A stretch of DNA of 64,000 nt, from the NCBI RefSeq assembly GCF_000412695.1, contig NC_021499.1:6014001-6078000 (forward strand). Reading direction: 5' to 3'. The DNA is from Pseudomonas resinovorans NBRC 106553 (GTDB lineage Bacteria > Pseudomonadota > Gammaproteobacteria > Pseudomonadales > Pseudomonadaceae). The translations under genes were made by a program, and so were the position numbers. Below, one piece after another: positions 46,164-54,171 of this stretch. Numbering within the stretch: the first letter of the stretch is position 1; each line of letters starts with the position of its first letter. The notes under the pieces are model-generated. The model was given only the letters and a program-made list of their open reading frames with translations. It was not told the origin of the DNA and did not search any database.

Positions 46164-47165
46164 TCAGTTCCAGCCGACCCGGTCCATCATCTTGATGGCT
46201 TCGGCCTGGCGCTTGCCAGCCACTTCCACCGGGATGGAGTCGGCCTTGAAGCTGCCCCAGGCGGCGACTTCATCCGATGGCTTGACCTTCGGGTTGGCCG
46301 GGAATTCCTGGTTGATGCCGGCGAACAGGCCCTGGGCTTCGTCAGTGGTCATCCACTCCACCAGGGCCTTGGCGGCCTCGGGGTGCGGCGCATGCTTGGT
46401 CAGGCCGACGCCCGAGAGGTTGACGTGTACGCCACGGTCGGCCTGGTTCGGCCAGAAGATTTTCACCCGCAGCTCCGGGTTGGCCTTGTGCAGGCGGCCG
46501 TAGTAGTAGGTGTTGACGATGCCGACGTCGCACTGGCCGGCGTCCACCGCCTGGATCACCGCGTTGTCGTCGGCGAACACGTCGGTGGCCAGGTTGTTCA
46601 CCCAGCCCTTGAGGATTTCCTCGGTCTTGGCCGCGCCGTGGGTCTCGATCAGGGTGGCGGTCAGGGACTGGTTGTAGACCTTCTTCGCCGTGCGCAGGCA
46701 GAGGCGGCCTTCCCAGTTCTTGTCGGCCAGCGCCTCGTAGGTGGACAGCTCTTCCGGCTTCACCCGCTCGGTGGAGTAGACGATGGTCCGTGCGCGCAGC
46801 GACAGGCCGGTCCAGGCGTGGCTGCCGGCGCGGTACTGGGTGGGGATGTTGGCGTCGATCACCGGCGAGGTGAACGGCTGCAGGATGCCCATCTGCTCGG
46901 CCTGCCAGAGGTTGCCGGCGTCGACGGTGAGCAGCAGGTCGGCCACGCCGTTCTCGCCTTCGGCCTTGATGCGCTGCATCAGCGGCGCTTCCTTGTCGGT
47001 AATGAACTTGATCTGCACACCGGTCTTGGCGGTGTAGGCATCGAATACCGGCTTGATCAGTTCGTCGATCCGCGAGGAATAGACCACCACTTCATCGGCG
47101 GCCTGGGCCGAGGTGGCGGCGGCGGACAGCGCGAGGAGCGCGAAAAGGGACTTACGTACCCGCAT
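46164..47165 (-). CDS. Iron(III) ABC transporter periplasmic binding protein (FbpA/HitA-like)
   Basis: A 333-residue periplasmic ferric-ion-binding protein. The signal peptide [22 protein letters not shown] is cleaved before [19 protein letters not shown]. The [15 protein letters not shown] segment (near residue 225) carries the adjacent tyrosines that bind iron in this family. ATG 47165 has AGAGG 8 nt upstream. First gene of a two-gene unit with the permease. I do not see a good Fur box in the short upstream region. Confidence 0.93.
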   Translation of the reverse strand: MRVRKSLFALLALSAAATSAQAADEVVVYSSRIDELIKPVFDAYTAKTGVQIKFITDKEAPLMQRIKAEGENGVADLLLTVDAGNLWQAEQMGILQPFTSPVIDANIPTQYRAGSHAWTGLSLRARTIVYSTERVKPEELSTYEALADKNWEGRLCLRTAKKVYNQSLTATLIETHGAAKTEEILKGWVNNLATDVFADDNAVIQAVDAGQCDVGIVNTYYYGRLHKANPELRVKIFWPNQADRGVHVNLSGVGLTKHAPHPEAAKALVEWMTTDEAQGLFAGINQEFPANPKVKPSDEVAAWGSFKADSIPVEVAGKRQAEAIKMMDRVGWN

Positions 47166-47295
47166 TGCTGGAGCCTCTTGTGATGGCGACAAAGGCTGAA
47201 TGATAGTCAACCTCAGTTATGAGCTGTAGCTCGAATTGTCTCGGGGAGTGTTTCGGCATGTATCCCGCCCCTTGCGGGAACGGGATACCCCGTGA

Positions 47296-48516
47296 TCAAG
47301 CGCGCGCCAGATCCGGCAGATCACCGGACAACCCCAGGGCCTGCCGCACGAACAGCGCCTTGGCCTCCGGCAGCCCGTCCACCCACTTCAGGCCGCTGTT
47401 GCGCAGCCAGCGCAGGGGCAGCGGGTCGGCCTGGAACAGGCGCTCGAAGCCTTCCATTGCCGCCATCATCGCCAGGTTGTGGGGCATGCGCCGACGCTCG
47501 TAGCGACCCAGCACGCGTTCGTCGGCCAGGCGCTCGCCACGGCCGGCGGCGTGCAGCAGGACTTCAGCCAGAACCGCCGCGTCGAGGAAGCCGAGGTTGA
47601 CCCCCTGCCCCGCCAGCGGGTGGATGGTGTGGGCGGCGTCACCGATCAGCGCCAGGCCCTCTTCCACATAGCGCTTGGCGTGACGCTGGCGCAGCGGTAT
47701 GCACAGGCGCGGGTCGGCGCCGATTACATCACCAAGGCGCCATTCGAAGGCGCGGCCAAGCTCGCTGCAGAAGCCGGCATCGTCCAGGGCCATCAGGCGT
47801 TCGGCCTCGGCCGGGGTCACCGACCAGACGATGGAGCACCAGTGCTCGCCGTCCCGCTCCAGGGGCAGGAAGGCCAGCGGGCCTTCGTCGGTGAAACGCT
47901 GCCAGGCGGTGCGCTGGTGCGGTTCGGCGCAGCGCACGCTGGTGACGATGGCGTGGTGCAGGTAATCCCATTCGCGGGTGGCGCAGCCGGCCAGGCGGCG
48001 TACCGCGGAGTTGGCGCCGTCGGCGGCCACCACCAGGGGGGCGCGCAGTTCGCGGCCGTCCACCAGGGTCAGCAGCCAGTCGTCGCCGGAGCGGCGCAGG
48101 CGCTCCAGGCGCGCGCCGGGCATCAGGCCGATGCCGCTGTCGTGCAGGGGCTCCATCAGGGCGTCCTGGATCACGCGGTTCTCGACGATGTGGCCGAGCA
48201 CCTCGGCGTGCACGCTGGCGGCGGAGAAGTGGATTTTCCCGGTACCGGTGCCATCCCAGACGTGCATCTCGGCATAGGGGCTGCTGCGCCGCGCCATGAC
48301 CCCCGGCCAGGCGCCCAGGCGCAGGAGGATCCGCTGGCTGGCGGCGGACAGGGCACTGACCCGCGGCTCGAAGGCGGCCGCCGGGTCGAAGGGTTTGACG
48401 CTGAGCGGGCTGCCGTCGATCAGCAGGATGTCCAGGCCGCTGTCCTTCAACGCCAGGGCCAGGGCACTGCCGACCATGCCGGCGCCCACGATGATCAGAT
48501 CCGCGCGCAATTCCAT
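47296..48516 (-). CDS. ubiI: FAD-dependent ubiquinone-biosynthesis hydroxylase (UbiI/VisC type)
   Basis: A 406-residue flavoprotein monooxygenase of the UbiH/COQ6 family. DLIIVGAGMVGSALALALKDSGLDILLID is the N-terminal FAD site. FEPRVSALSAASQRILLRLG is the UbiH-family signature. VVAADGANSAVRRLAG is the NADPH/FAD DG motif. ALIGDAAHTIHPLAGQGVNLGFLDA is the GD motif. It lies 43 bp after ubiH in the pepP-ubiH-visC operon, the usual place of the VisC/UbiI paralogue, which hydroxylates C5 of the ring. The assignment to UbiI rather than UbiF rests on this position. Confidence 0.85.
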   Translation of the reverse strand: MELRADLIIVGAGMVGSALALALKDSGLDILLIDGSPLSVKPFDPAAAFEPRVSALSAASQRILLRLGAWPGVMARRSSPYAEMHVWDGTGTGKIHFSAASVHAEVLGHIVENRVIQDALMEPLHDSGIGLMPGARLERLRRSGDDWLLTLVDGRELRAPLVVAADGANSAVRRLAGCATREWDYLHHAIVTSVRCAEPHQRTAWQRFTDEGPLAFLPLERDGEHWCSIVWSVTPAEAERLMALDDAGFCSELGRAFEWRLGDVIGADPRLCIPLRQRHAKRYVEEGLALIGDAAHTIHPLAGQGVNLGFLDAAVLAEVLLHAAGRGERLADERVLGRYERRRMPHNLAMMAAMEGFERLFQADPLPLRWLRNSGLKWVDGLPEAKALFVRQALGLSGDLPDLARA

Positions 48517-48559
48517 ATCAGGCCCTGAGGCTCCCTGTGTCTATGTTCCGCACGCCCGG

Positions 48560-49744
48560 TCAGTCCGGGCGGGTGCCCAGGCCCATGGCCTGGCGGGCGA
48601 ACCAGCGTTTGGCCGGCGGCAGCAGGTCGAGGCCGAGCAGGCCCAGGTTGCGTCCGGCGGTGAGCAGCGGTTCGGCGTTGGAGAAGAGGCGGGTCACCTG
48701 GTCGGAGAAGCCCACCGTGAGGTTCTGGTCCAGGCGCTGGCGCTGCAGGTAACCCTGCAGGGTGGCGAAGTCGCCGGGGGCCTTGCTGCTTGCCAGCAGT
48801 GCCTCGGCCAGGGCCTGGGCGTCGCGCAGGGACAGGTTGTAGCCCTGGCCGGCGATGGGGTGCAGGCTGTGGGCCGCGTTGCCCAGCACCACCAGGTTGG
48901 AGCGCACCTGCTCCTCGGCGGCCACCAGCTCCAGCGGGTACAGGTGCCGCGCACCCACTTGCTGGAAGGCACCCAGGCGGTAGCCGAAGTTGTCCTGCAG
49001 CTCGTCGAGGAAGCGCCGCTCATCCAGCCTGGCAAGGCGCTCGGCGTCGTCGCCCGGGCGGCTCCAGATCAGCGCGCAGCGGTTTTCCGGCAACGGCAGC
49101 AGCGCCATCGGGCCTTCGTCGGTGAAGCGTTCGAACGCCTGGCCGCGATGGGCTTCCAGCGGGCTGACGTTGGCGATCAGCGCGGTCTGGCGGTAGGGGG
49201 TGCGGCGCACGCCGATGCCCAGCCGCTCGCGCAGGCCGGAGCGGCCGCCGTCGGCCAGCACCGCGAGGTCGCAGTCGAGCTGGGTTTCGTCATTCAGGGT
49301 CAGGCGGTAGCCGTCTTCCAGGGCCTGCATGCCGACCACTTCGGCCGGGCAGTGCCAGGTCACCACGTCCTCGTCCAGGGCCTGCCAGAGGCACTGGCCG
49401 AGCCAGGCGTTCTCCACCACGTAGCCCAGGGCCGGTACACCCTCTTCCAGGGCCGCGAGTCGGGCAGCGCCGAAACGGCCACGGTCGGAGACGTGGATTT
49501 GCAGGATCGGCTCCGCGCGCCGGGCGATGGCTTGCCAGAGGCCGAGGCGTTCGTAGATCTGCCGGCTGCCGAAGGACAGCGCGGAAGAGCGGGCGTCGTA
49601 GCTGGGCTGGAAGCTGTCGCCCGGGGCGAACGGCTCGATCAGGACGATCTTCCAGCCCCGCGCCCGAGCGCCTTCCTGCAGGGCCAGGGCGAGGCTGGCC
49701 CCGACCAGGCCGCCGCCGATGATCGCGACTTGGCTACGCTGCAT
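48560..49744 (-). CDS. ubiH: 2-octaprenyl-6-methoxyphenol hydroxylase
   Basis: A 394-residue FAD monooxygenase for ubiquinone ring hydroxylation (C1 position in the E. coli scheme). VAIIGGGLVGASLALALQEGA is the FAD site. SYDARSSALSFGSRQIYERLGLW matches the family signature. VLADGGRSGLRERLG and VVLGNAAHSLHPIAGQGYNLSLRD are the later flavin motifs. One base separates it from the pepP stop. It is paralogous to the next gene in the operon. Confidence 0.93.
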   Translation of the reverse strand: MQRSQVAIIGGGLVGASLALALQEGARARGWKIVLIEPFAPGDSFQPSYDARSSALSFGSRQIYERLGLWQAIARRAEPILQIHVSDRGRFGAARLAALEEGVPALGYVVENAWLGQCLWQALDEDVVTWHCPAEVVGMQALEDGYRLTLNDETQLDCDLAVLADGGRSGLRERLGIGVRRTPYRQTALIANVSPLEAHRGQAFERFTDEGPMALLPLPENRCALIWSRPGDDAERLARLDERRFLDELQDNFGYRLGAFQQVGARHLYPLELVAAEEQVRSNLVVLGNAAHSLHPIAGQGYNLSLRDAQALAEALLASSKAPGDFATLQGYLQRQRLDQNLTVGFSDQVTRLFSNAEPLLTAGRNLGLLGLDLLPPAKRWFARQAMGLGTRPD

Positions 49745-49745
49745 C

Positions 49746-51080
49746 TCAGGCGGCCTGGCTGCGCGCGGCGGCCATCAGCGCCTCGATCTCGTCCACCGAC
49801 TTGGGCACGCCACCGGTGAGGATTTCGCAGCCGGTCTTGGTCACCACCACGTCATCCTCGATGCGCACGCCGATGCCGCGCCACTTCTTCGCCACGTCCT
49901 GGTTGTCGACGCCAATGTAGATGCCGGGCTCGACGGTCATCGCCATGCCCGCTTCGAGCACGCGCCATTCGCCGCCGACCTTGTAGTCGCCGACGTCATG
50001 CACGTCCATGCCCAGCCAGTGGCCGGCGCGGTGCATGTAGAAGGCCTTGTAGGCTTCGCTGGCGATCAGTTCGTCGACCTCGCCCTTGAGCAGCCCCAGT
50101 TCCACCAGTCCGGCGGTGATGACGCGTACCGTGGCTTCGTGGGCTTCGTTCCAGTGCTTGCCGGGGGCGATCTCGAGGAAGGCGGCTTCCTGGGATTTCA
50201 GCACCAGCTCGTAGATGGCCTTCTGCTCGGGGCTGAAACGGCCGCTGACCGGGAAGGTCCGGGTGATGTCGCTGGCGTAGCAATCCAGCTCGCAGGCCGC
50301 GTCGATCAGCACCAGGTCGCCGTCCTTGAGCGGCGCGTCGTTCTCGCGGTAGTGGAGGATGCAGGCGTTCTTGCCGGCGGCGACGATGGAGCCGTAGGCC
50401 GGCATCTTCGCCCCGCCCTTGCGGAACTCGTATTCCAGCTCGGCTTCCAGGCTGTATTCGTGGAGGCCGGCACGGGCGGCCTGCATGGCGCGCACGTGGG
50501 CGCGGGCGGACACTTCGGAGGCCTCGCGCATGACCTTCACTTCCGCCGCCGACTTGTACAGGCGCATGTCGTGCAGCAGGTGGTCGAGGGCGACGAACTC
50601 GTTCGGCGGCTGGGCGCCCTGGCGGGCCTTGGAGCGGATGGTGTTGACCCACTCCATCAGGTGCTGGTCGAACTCGGTATTGGTGCCGATGGAGTAGTAG
50701 ACGCGGCTACGGCCTTCGATCAGCCCGGGGAGAATGTCGTCGATGTCACCGATGGGGAAGGCATCGTCGGCGCCGTACTCGCGGATGGCGCCGTCCTGGC
50801 CGGCGCGCAGGCCGTCCCAGAGTTCGCGCTCGGGATCACGCTCACGGCAGAACAGCACGTACTCGCCATGCTCGCGACCGGGAATCAGCACCAGCACGGC
50901 TTCCGGCTCGGGGAAGCCGCTGAGGTACTGGAAGTCGCTGTCCTGGCGGTAGACGTGCTCGACGTCGCGGTTGCGGATATGCACGGGCGCGGCGGGCAGG
51001 ATGGCGATGCTGTTGGCTTCCATCTGCGCCATCAGCGCCTTGCGGCGGCGGGCGAACTCGGCCTTGGGGATACGGGTCAT
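49746..51080 (-). CDS. pepP: Xaa-Pro aminopeptidase P
   Basis: A 444-residue metallopeptidase removing N-terminal residues before proline. The N-terminal creatinase-like domain starts MTRIPKAEFARRRKALMAQM. The C-terminal pita-bread fold supplies the metal ligands: VLIDAACELDCYASDITRTFPVSGRF (two Asp), HRAGHWLGMDVHDVG (His), MTVEPGIYI (Glu) and GVRIEDDVVVT (Glu). All are present. ATG 51080 has AAGGAG 5 nt upstream. It begins the pepP-ubiH-visC run and lies 40 bp after ygfB. Confidence 0.95.
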   Translation of the reverse strand: MTRIPKAEFARRRKALMAQMEANSIAILPAAPVHIRNRDVEHVYRQDSDFQYLSGFPEPEAVLVLIPGREHGEYVLFCRERDPERELWDGLRAGQDGAIREYGADDAFPIGDIDDILPGLIEGRSRVYYSIGTNTEFDQHLMEWVNTIRSKARQGAQPPNEFVALDHLLHDMRLYKSAAEVKVMREASEVSARAHVRAMQAARAGLHEYSLEAELEYEFRKGGAKMPAYGSIVAAGKNACILHYRENDAPLKDGDLVLIDAACELDCYASDITRTFPVSGRFSPEQKAIYELVLKSQEAAFLEIAPGKHWNEAHEATVRVITAGLVELGLLKGEVDELIASEAYKAFYMHRAGHWLGMDVHDVGDYKVGGEWRVLEAGMAMTVEPGIYIGVDNQDVAKKWRGIGVRIEDDVVVTKTGCEILTGGVPKSVDEIEALMAAARSQAA

Positions 51081-51120
51081 GCGCGCTCCTTCAGGGCGGG
51101 CAGACGGCCCGCCACCAGGG

Positions 51121-51675
51121 TCAATGCAACGAGGGTTTGGCGGCCGGCGCAACGGGCTTGGCGCACTCGGCGAAAAGCAGCAGGGGCGCGACGCGCAGGT
51201 ACTCCATCACTTCCATATAGTCGCTCTCGCCGTCATCGGAGTCTTCCAGGGCGCTCTGCACCTGGGCGATGGACGCGAGGTCCTGGAGCACTTCGACGGC
51301 CTCGCCGGACAACGCGCCCTCGCGGGCGGTCAGGCCGAAGCCACCGAGGAAGCCCTGGCACCACTGGCCAAGCGCGGCGGCGCGTTCGCCCAGCGGCGCA
51401 TCGTCGCCGGGCAGCAACAGGATCACCGCCATGTCGGTGCCGGTCAGCTCGCTCTTGACCATCTCCTGCAGGCCGATCAGGGCCTGGCGCAGGTTGTCCG
51501 GCGGCACGCCGCCGAGCAGCTCGGCTGCATCCTCCAGCCAGGGCTCGGGCTCGAAGCCGGCACCAGCGCAACTACGGCCGAGCAGCAGGCCGTGGAGTTC
51601 GGCGGGAGAAACCGGCTGGCCGGTGGTGGCCAGAAGCGTGGCGAAAGCGTTGTAAGGAGAATTCGAACTGGACAT
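51121..51675 (-). CDS. ygfB: UPF0149/YgfB family protein
   Basis: A 184-residue cytoplasmic protein. [18 protein letters not shown] (about 20-37) and [14 protein letters not shown] (about 100-113) are the UPF0149 signatures, and [16 protein letters not shown] ends the domain. I start at ATG 51675; there is no SD and the leader is CCATCCTT, so initiation may be weak. Length is normal. It heads the ygfB-pepP-ubiH-visC block common to gammaproteobacteria. In P. aeruginosa YgfB has been reported to dampen a peptidoglycan-amidase/beta-lactam response; whether that holds here is not shown. Confidence 0.9.
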   Translation of the reverse strand: MSSSNSPYNAFATLLATTGQPVSPAELHGLLLGRSCAGAGFEPEPWLEDAAELLGGVPPDNLRQALIGLQEMVKSELTGTDMAVILLLPGDDAPLGERAAALGQWCQGFLGGFGLTAREGALSGEAVEVLQDLASIAQVQSALEDSDDGESDYMEVMEYLRVAPLLLFAECAKPVAPAAKPSLH

Positions 51676-51819
51676 AAGGATGGCTAGGCGCCAGAGGGCG
51701 CAATCACTAGAATGACGGCCTCGTATCCTAGCAGCCTGGCGCCGTGAAGGCAGCATCGGCGGCCAGGTCACCAGGCCCTATCCACAGGCGTGCGACAATT
51801 CGCACCGGCGCCCGTGGGT

Positions 51820-51848
51820 TTGACCCTTCTTCGCGCCGGTCCTATATA
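51820..51848 (+). promoter_or_regulatory. Sigma-70 promoter of the zapB-zapA operon
   Basis: TTGACC and TATATA are spaced by exactly 17 bases, with the -10 ending 31 bases before the zapB-like ATG. This is one of the best vegetative promoters in the window. Confidence 0.75.
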
Positions 51849-51879
51849 GTCCCGGTACTCCCCACCCAGTAGACCGCCC

Positions 51880-52089
51880 ATGGAAGATGCCGAACTGCAT
51901 GCACTGACAGGCAAGCTGGAACTCCTGATCCAGCGTGTCGAGCAGCTCAAGGCCCAGAACCGGCTCCTGCTTGCCAGCGAGAAGGCCTGGCGTGAAGAAC
52001 GCGCTCATCTGATCGAAAAGAACGAAATGGCCCGGCTCAAGGTCGAAGCGATGATTTCGCGCCTGAAAGCCCTGGAGCAGGATTCATGA
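51880..52089 (+). CDS. ZapB-like coiled-coil protein (TIGR02449 family)
   Basis: A 69-residue all-helical protein with heptad-type leucines (LTGKLELLIQRVEQLKAQNRLLLASEK and ISRLKALEQ). It fits the small coiled-coil family encoded just upstream of zapA in pseudomonads, which by size, fold and position resembles the divisome factor ZapB. It overlaps zapA by 4 bases (ATGA). A cell-division role is inferred from that coupling. Confidence 0.82.
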   Translation: MEDAELHALTGKLELLIQRVEQLKAQNRLLLASEKAWREERAHLIEKNEMARLKVEAMISRLKALEQDS

Positions 52090-52400
52090 CCCAGTCCAAT
52101 ACCGTCACCGTCCAAATCCTCGATAAGGAATACTGCATCGCCTGCCCGGCGGACGAACGCGCCAATCTGGAGAGCGCCGCCCGCTATCTGGACGGCAAGA
52201 TGCGTGAGATCCGCCACAGCGGGAAAGTCATAGGGGCCGATCGCATCGCGGTGATGGCCGCGTTGAACATTACCCATGACCTGCTGCACAAGCAGCAGCG
52301 CCTGGACCAGGAAGCCACCTCCACCCGCGAGCGGGTGCGTGACCTGCTGGAGCGTGTCGATCACGCCCTGGCCGCCGACCCGGACGCCCAGCAGGCCTGA
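52086..52400 (+). CDS. zapA: Cell division protein ZapA
   Basis: A 104-residue FtsZ-ring crosslinker. VTVQILDKEYCIACPADERANLESAARYLDGKMREIR is the ZapA globular head. IGADRIAVMAALNITHDLL is the conserved start of the coiled coil, which continues to the C-terminus. Translation is coupled to the ZapB-like gene. A weak terminator-like GCGC-CTCG-GCGC with a T-run follows (52424-52440), then the 6S RNA gene, the usual order in gammaproteobacteria. Confidence 0.95.
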   Translation: MTQSNTVTVQILDKEYCIACPADERANLESAARYLDGKMREIRHSGKVIGADRIAVMAALNITHDLLHKQQRLDQEATSTRERVRDLLERVDHALAADPDAQQA

Positions 52401-52423
52401 GCGCCTGCCTGCGACACGGTGAC

Positions 52424-52440
52424 GCGCCTCGGCGCTTTTT
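52424..52440 (+). terminator. Weak intrinsic terminator after zapA
   Basis: GCGC-CTCG-GCGC followed by TTTTT, 24 bp past the zapA stop. The stem is short (4-5 bp). Confidence 0.45.
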
Positions 52441-52499
52441 GACCCATCCGGGCCGACGCGCAGCAGTTTCCAGAGCGGTTCTTGGGGTATACTCGCCGC

Positions 52500-52678
52500 C
52501 AGCTCCCTGGAGTGTTTGCCAGTCGGTGATGTCCCTGAGCCGATAAATGCAACCACGGGGGTTGCAAGTTGGGGCCGGTGTGCATGTCCGCCTGACGGAA
52601 AGCCTTAACGCCTCCTGCAACCTCCACCTTGAACTTTAGGGTTCAAGGGCTAACCCGACAGCGGCACCACCGGGGAGT
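52500..52678 (+). ncRNA. ssrS: 6S RNA
   Basis: About 179 nt resembling Pseudomonas 6S RNA: AGCTCCCTGGAGTGTTTGCC at the 5' end, GTCGGTGATGTCCCTGAGCC, the GACGGAAAGCCTTAA segment, GAACTTTAGGGTTCAAGGGC, and the closing CACCGGGGAGT. The terminal segments pair and a large internal bubble mimics open promoter DNA, so it binds and inhibits sigma-70 RNA polymerase. A TATACT at 52488-52493 is a suitable -10. It precedes the ygfA gene, as in most gammaproteobacteria. Ends are estimates. Confidence 0.9.
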
Positions 52679-52688
52679 CTATTTCTTC

Positions 52689-53294
52689 ATGATCTGCGCC
52701 GGATCCCACTCCCGCCAGAGCCTGCGCCGCCTGCTCCGCCAGGCCCGTCGCGCACTCACCCCTCTCCAGCAGAAGCAAGCCGCCAAGGCCCTCTACCGAC
52801 AGCTCGCGCAGAACCCGCAGTTCCGCCGTGCCCGGCACATCGCCCTCTACCTGCCCACCAATGGTGAAATCGATCCTCGCCCGCTGCTGCGTGAAGCCCA
52901 GCGCCGGGGCAAGCGCGCCTACCTGCCGGTGCTCAACGCCTGGCCACGGGAAAAAATGGTGTTCCAGCGCTTGCTGCCCGGGGAGCGACTGCAGAAAAAC
53001 CGCTTCCGCATCCTCGAGCCGCGCGCCAATCCGGCGCAGCAGCGCAAGGTCTGGGCACTGGATCTGGTCATGCTGCCCCTGGTGGGCTTCGATGAATATG
53101 GCGGGCGCCTGGGGATGGGCGGCGGCTTCTACGACCGCAGCCTGGCCTACCTGACGCGCAGGCAGCAATGGCGCAAGCCGGCCCTGCTGGGCCTGGCGCA
53201 CGAATGCCAGAAAGTGGACAGGCTGGAACTGGCCAGCTGGGACGTGGCCCTGCAGGCGACCGTGACGGATAAGGGCTGGTACTGCGGAGATTGA
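52689..53294 (+). CDS. ygfA: 5-formyltetrahydrofolate cyclo-ligase
   Basis: A 201-residue ATP-dependent enzyme recycling 5-formyl-tetrahydrofolate to 5,10-methenyl-tetrahydrofolate. RQSLRRLLRQARRAL at the N-terminus binds nucleotide. IALYLPTNGEIDPRPLL and LVMLPLVGFDEYGGRLGMGGGFYDRSLAYL hold the substrate and phosphate-loop motifs. ATG 52689 lies 10 bases past the 6S RNA end, so processing of a joint 6S-ygfA transcript is expected, as in E. coli. It also connects with folate use by gcvTHP in this window. Confidence 0.93.
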   Translation: MICAGSHSRQSLRRLLRQARRALTPLQQKQAAKALYRQLAQNPQFRRARHIALYLPTNGEIDPRPLLREAQRRGKRAYLPVLNAWPREKMVFQRLLPGERLQKNRFRILEPRANPAQQRKVWALDLVMLPLVGFDEYGGRLGMGGGFYDRSLAYLTRRQQWRKPALLGLAHECQKVDRLELASWDVALQATVTDKGWYCGD

Positions 53295-53336
53295 CGGCGA
53301 CACCGCGATCCTTGCGATGCCGGCCGGCATGGAGAG

Positions 53337-53468
53337 TCAGGGTTGCTGGGTCAGATTGACCGGCGCGTTGCTCTGGCGTTCCCACAAGCTCTGGGTGTAA
53401 CCGGTAGTAACTACACCCAGGCCGAAAATGATTACCAATACCCAGAGGATGTCTGGCTTACGTTTCAT
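53337..53468 (-). CDS. Small single-pass membrane protein (43 residues)
   Basis: An ATG at 53468 with GGGAGG 6 nt upstream opens a 43-codon frame: MKRKPDILWVLVIIFGLGVV, TTGYTQSLW, then a polar tail ending NLTQQP. Three basic residues precede one hydrophobic span (about 8-24), so it is probably anchored with its N-terminus inside. The excellent ribosome-binding site and clean membrane-protein pattern support a real gene. Function is unknown. It lies between the convergent ygfA gene and the divergent EVE gene. Confidence 0.75.
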   Translation of the reverse strand: MKRKPDILWVLVIIFGLGVVTTGYTQSLWERQSNAPVNLTQQP

Positions 53469-53671
53469 CGATTGCCTCCCCCTTGCAGGCAAATCTTCGC
53501 GCGATAACCGATGGCGAATTGTTGTTTTGATTGGGCCGAACGGCGGCAGCAGCTTAATGCGCGGCATTCTCCGGCAACGTGAGCCAACACGCAATTTATG
53601 ACGCCAACCGGCCGTCGGCCGGACCCACGCTTGGTGCCCCGATCAGGGACGAACGTACAGGAGCAAAGTTC

Positions 53672-54121
<450 letters not shown>

Positions 54122-54171
54122 GTCGAACATGGCCCTGTGCTATGAGGGAGGGGAATCCCCTGGGGACACCC

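Noticed and set aside
47166..47295. Fur box before the iron-binding protein gene
   Set aside because: TGATAGTCAACC and its surroundings match the 19-bp Fur consensus too poorly.
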